From Clostridiales bacterium (GTDB lineage: Bacteria > Bacillota > Clostridia > Oscillospirales > Oscillospiraceae), in assembly GCA_019422005.1 (NCBI GenBank), contig JAHZEF010000091.1:778-9210 (forward strand): a DNA stretch of 8,433 nt, in the 5' to 3' direction. Of this stretch, positions 5,928-8,433 are shown in pieces. The stretch's first letter is position 1. Each line of letters opens with the position of its first letter. The translations under genes and the position numbers were made by a program. The notes under the pieces were generated by a model. It did no database searches. It worked only from the letters and a program-made list of their open reading frames with translations, and was not told the origin of the DNA.

Positions 5928-7328
5928 TCAGTTTGCAGCCTGTATGGATCGGGGCAGACTGCGTTGGAGCAGCCTGCCGGTTCCCGGTTGGGTGCAGTCA
6001 CTGCCGCAGTCCAGCAGGATTCTCCCGCCCGATACGGTCATGGAAACCGTCATAGGGACGCGCATGCCCTCAAACGGTGTATAGTCCGCTTTCTCATGCA
6101 GTGCTTCCGCCCGGATGATCTGCTCCGTCTGCGGATCCAGAAGAACCAGATCTGCGTCGCTTCCGACGGCCAGACACCCCTTCCTTGGATACAGGCCATA
6201 GAGCATGGCCGGATTTCGGGACGTGAGTTCTGCCAGGCGTTCCAGAGAGATGCGTCCGGTGGCGACGCCGGCGGCATACAGAACTGCCAGCCGCGTTTCG
6301 ATTCCGGGCATACCGCCGGGAATCTGATCAAACCGGTCCGACACACGTTTCTGCGCCAGATTGAAGGCACAGTCGTCCGTGCCGATGGTGAACGCCGCCC
6401 CGGCCTGCAGCACCTCCCAGATAGCTTCGCGATCCTCCGGCGTTCGGATGGGCGGATGTACGATATAATCCGCGCCGTTGGGCCGATCATAGACGCTGTT
6501 GTCAAACCACAGATAATGCGGACAGGTTTCGCCGTAGACCTCCTGTCCCGCCCGCTGGGCCGCTGCAATTCGCTTGGCTCCGGCCGCAGATGACACATGG
6601 CGGATCAGCAGCCGCACGCCGGTGCGTTTCTGAAGTTCAAGCAGGCGCTCGATGGCCGTAATCTCCGATTCTCCGGGTTTGCTGTCCGGGAAATCCCGCC
6701 ACGCAGTACGCCCGGCTGAGATGAGGCGCGCCGTAGCGGCGTCGATCATTTCCTCATTTTCCGCATGCACCGTCGCAATGGCGCCATACCGGGCGATCAC
6801 CGCAAATGCCCGCTCCATGTCCTCGTAAGGTACGCGAAGCCCGCCCGGCGTATAGGTTGTATAAAATTTGAAGGATGTAAATCCACGATCTATTAAAGCA
6901 GGGATCGCCTGCAGTGTTTCCTCCGTAATATCCGTCAGCGTGCAGTGGAAGCTGTAGTCCACACAGCACTGCGCCCTGGCGTACGCCAATCGCTGCTCCA
7001 GACTGTCTTCAATGTTGCCGCCCTTTATCTGGTCGGCAAAGTCAATAAGGGTAGTCACGCCACCGTATACTCCCGCGCGGGTGCCGTCATAAAAGTCGTT
7101 GTTGGTCGGCGTGCCGCCAAACGGCAGCAGCATATGTGCATGGGTTTCCACCAGGCCGGGAATGGCAATCAGCCCCTTTGCCTGCACTTCCCGTTCTGCA
7201 CGTTGTTCCAGGTGCGGCGCCAGCGCCGCGATCTTTCCGTTGGAAATTGCCAGATCCATGGTGCCCAGATGCTCCGGCGCATAGACATCTGCCTGCCGGA
7301 TAATCCAAAGCTTTTGAGATTGTTCCAT
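5928..7328 (-). CDS. hyuA: Dihydropyrimidinase/hydantoinase-type cyclic amidohydrolase (HyuA-like)
   Basis: This 466-residue cytoplasmic enzyme should open a five- or six-membered cyclic amide or imide ring. The binuclear metal site of the dihydropyrimidinase family can be traced: His63 and His65 in ETHAHM, the bridging carboxylated Lys154 in SFKFYTTY, His188 in VHAEN, His244 in IRHVSS and Asp318 in GTDDCAF. Many hydantoinases have Asp-His at that last motif, so the Asp-Asp pair may matter for substrate. The block QIPGGMPGIETRL (335-347) is typical of this clade. ATG 7328 is preferred over ATG 7334 because GGGGGAG (7337-7343) lies 8 nt from the former but only 2 nt from the latter. It follows the lipoprotein gene across a hairpin and precedes ssnA by 20 bp. 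Next to ssnA and ygeY it fits the HyuA member of the purine/urate cluster; allantoinase or phenylhydantoinase activity is the alternative. The symbol is given by context. Confidence 0.86.
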   Translation of the reverse strand: MEQSQKLWIIRQADVYAPEHLGTMDLAISNGKIAALAPHLEQRAEREVQAKGLIAIPGLVETHAHMLLPFGGTPTNNDFYDGTRAGVYGGVTTLIDFADQIKGGNIEDSLEQRLAYARAQCCVDYSFHCTLTDITEETLQAIPALIDRGFTSFKFYTTYTPGGLRVPYEDMERAFAVIARYGAIATVHAENEEMIDAATARLISAGRTAWRDFPDSKPGESEITAIERLLELQKRTGVRLLIRHVSSAAGAKRIAAAQRAGQEVYGETCPHYLWFDNSVYDRPNGADYIVHPPIRTPEDREAIWEVLQAGAAFTIGTDDCAFNLAQKRVSDRFDQIPGGMPGIETRLAVLYAAGVATGRISLERLAELTSRNPAMLYGLYPRKGCLAVGSDADLVLLDPQTEQIIRAEALHEKADYTPFEGMRVPMTVSMTVSGGRILLDCGSDCTQPGTGRLLQRSLPRSIQAAN

Positions 7329-7351
7329 ATTCATTGCTCCCCCGCCCGGCG

Positions 7352-7381
7352 CTCCGGGAAGCGCAGATGCGCTTCCCGGAG
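7352..7381. terminator. 13-bp perfect hairpin between the BMP lipoprotein gene and hyuA
   Basis: CTCCGGGAAGCGC (7352-7364) pairs perfectly with 7369-7381 around loop AGAT. On the plus strand it is followed by TTTT (7382-7385), but no plus-strand gene lies upstream. On the minus strand, the sense strand of the operon, no U-tract follows. It is thus more likely a leaky terminator, RNA-processing or 3'-end-stabilising hairpin that keeps binding-protein mRNA above enzyme mRNA, and perhaps a terminator for antisense transcripts. Confidence 0.6.
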
Positions 7382-7391
7382 TTTTATAAAC

Positions 7392-8433
7392 TCAGTCGTA
7401 GGATTCCTCCACCGTTATGGTGCCGTCCACAATATCCTCCACAACGCCGTTGACTTCTTCGATCAGTTCTTCACTGAGGCCGTCAGCAAACGAGGCCAAT
7501 TCCACTCCAACACCCAGACCAGGCTTATAGACGCCGCCGAAGCTTCCGTCCTCGATCCGATCCACCTGGCCGGTGATGACCGGCGGCACGATCTCCACGA
7601 CGGAGGTAAGCATCAGATCCGGAGCCAGATCGTGCTGGTCAGAGCCGTAGCCGATCACGTATACGTCCCGCTCCTTGCAGGCTTCGATGACGCCCAGTCC
7701 AGTGGTATCAGCAGCATGCATGATAACATCGGCATTCTGGTCGATCATGGACAGGGCTGACTCTTTGCCCAAGGCAGTGTCTTCCGTGTTGCCGGTCATG
7801 ATCGACAGCACGCTGATGTCTGGATTGGCCGCCTCCGCGCCCTGAATATAGCCGTTCTTCATGCTCAGCTGGCCGGCAGATTCTGTGCCGCCGATGTAGC
7901 CGATGACGCCCGTCTCAGAAACCTTGGCTGCCAAATAGCCGCAGGCGTAGGTGGCTGTGTAAACTGCCGTATCCACAAAGCCGATGTTGTCACTGTAGTC
8001 GTCCACAGGCGCCTTGCCGTAGACGAAGAAATAATTGTCCGGATACGTCTCCGCCACGCGGATCATCGCGTCGCCGAACTGGGAGCCATGGGCGATGATC
8101 AGATCATACCCCTCGCTGACGTAGTTCAGCGCCACAGCTTCGCAGTTGGAGGTGTCCGTATTCTCCACGTAAGCCACTTCATAGCCGGCAGTCTGCAGCT
8201 CCATCAGACCTTCATAGGCGGTATAGTTCCAGGATTCGTCCGTGATAACACCGGGCAGGATCAGCGCAACGGATTCGACGCTGCCTCCCTCGCCGGAGGG
8301 CTTGCCACCAGTCCCGCCGTCATTTGCTTCCGCGTTGTCAGTCTGTCCGCCTTGGGAATCGTCCTGGTTACCTTGGGAATCTTTCGCGTTGTCGGTTTTG
8401 TCGGCACAGGCTGCCATGCCCAGTACCATACAG
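7392..8433 (-). CDS. BMP/PnrA-family ABC transporter substrate-binding lipoprotein (partial, 5' end missing)
   Basis: The visible part is the extracytoplasmic binding protein of an ABC importer; its first codons lie right of the window. Counting from the Met codon at 8429, the lipobox is M-A-A-C with Cys8 as the lipidated residue, then an acidic Asn/Gln/Gly/Ser-rich tether to ~residue 50. The mature domain shows BMP-family blocks: VALILPGVITDESWN, AYEGL, IAHGSQFGDAM, GYIGGTESAGQ followed by MKNGYIQGAEAANPDI, and GYGSDQHDLAPDLMLTSVV near the C-terminus. Characterised BMP proteins such as PnrA/TmpC of Treponema bind purine nucleosides, so uptake of a nucleoside- or purine-like compound fits the purine-type enzymes encoded next. 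No ATPase or permease gene is in the window; they would be expected upstream, beyond 8433. It heads the visible part of the minus-strand operon. The family is firm, the ligand inferred. Confidence 0.93.
   Translation of the reverse strand, partial: CMVLGMAACADKTDNAKDSQGNQDDSQGGQTDNAEANDGGTGGKPSGEGGSVESVALILPGVITDESWNYTAYEGLMELQTAGYEVAYVENTDTSNCEAVALNYVSEGYDLIIAHGSQFGDAMIRVAETYPDNYFFVYGKAPVDDYSDNIGFVDTAVYTATYACGYLAAKVSETGVIGYIGGTESAGQLSMKNGYIQGAEAANPDISVLSIMTGNTEDTALGKESALSMIDQNADVIMHAADTTGLGVIEACKERDVYVIGYGSDQHDLAPDLMLTSVVEIVPPVITGQVDRIEDGSFGGVYKPGLGVGVELASFADGLSEELIEEVNGVVEDIVDGTITVEESYD
8331..8405. repeat. Degenerate internal repeats encoding the lipoprotein tether
   Basis: CTTGGGAATC occurs at 8351-8360 and 8372-8381 (21 bp apart), and CGCGTTGTC at 8331-8339 and 8385-8393 (54 bp apart). 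Both spacings are multiples of three, so the repeats encode the repeated DSQG and TDNA motifs of the flexible tether after the lipid-anchored Cys. This suggests growth of the linker by slippage or duplication. Confidence 0.55.

Noticed and set aside
7383..7411. Possible internal minus-strand promoter before hyuA (TATAAA)
   Set aside because: The matching -35 position (TGGAGG) fits the consensus poorly, and the AT-rich stretch is explained by the hairpin flank.
1..8433. CRISPR arrays, insertion sequences, tRNA/rRNA genes, phage or toxin-antitoxin genes
   Set aside because: No regularly spaced repeats, transposase-like proteins, cloverleaf sequences or paired small toxin/antitoxin frames were found.

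Overview
The window reads as chromosomal DNA of a low-to-moderate GC Firmicute, most likely a gut-type member of Clostridia (Oscillospiraceae-like). The reasons are sigma-A-type promoters, strong AGGAGG ribosome-binding sites, an IreB-family protein (a Firmicutes family) and an exported SH3/NlpC-P60 hydrolase. This is inferred from gene content; no species can be named. TGA is used as a normal stop in several intact genes here, so the standard bacterial code applies.

Left part, plus strand (1-2380). The 3' end of pheT (phenylalanyl-tRNA synthetase beta chain) ends at a hairpin terminator. A short monocistronic ireB follows, with its own promoter, strong RBS and a near-perfect terminator. A textbook promoter (TTGACA, 17 bp, TACAAT), embedded in two inverted repeats, then drives a two-gene unit: a 96-residue protein of unknown function and a secreted cell-wall hydrolase with two SH3b domains and an NlpC/P60 domain. 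A perfect 18-bp hairpin without a U-tract lies at the convergence with the minus-strand genes.

Right part, minus strand (8433 down to 2456). This is a catabolic operon read right to left: a BMP/PnrA-type lipoprotein of an ABC importer (5' end outside the window), a dihydropyrimidinase/hydantoinase-type amidohydrolase (HyuA-like), an SsnA-family aminohydrolase and a YgeY-family M20 metallohydrolase. The last three genes are separated by gaps of 20 bp each. In E. coli, ygeY, hyuA and ssnA lie in the same region together with ygeW, ygeX, ygfK and xdhD, a gene set that has been linked to anaerobic purine/urate breakdown by gut bacteria. The likely job here is uptake of a nucleoside- or purine-like compound followed by deamination, ring opening and amide hydrolysis. 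A GntR/FadR-family regulator gene with its own promoter follows, but it carries an in-frame TGA between its DNA-binding and FCD domains and is probably a pseudogene.

The points most worth a second look are the purine-type catabolic operon led by a BMP importer, the single nonsense codon in its regulator, the two perfect hairpins without U-tracts on the sense strand (7352-7381 and 2341-2379), and the nested inverted repeats around the promoter at 1011-1039. None of these proves a new system.
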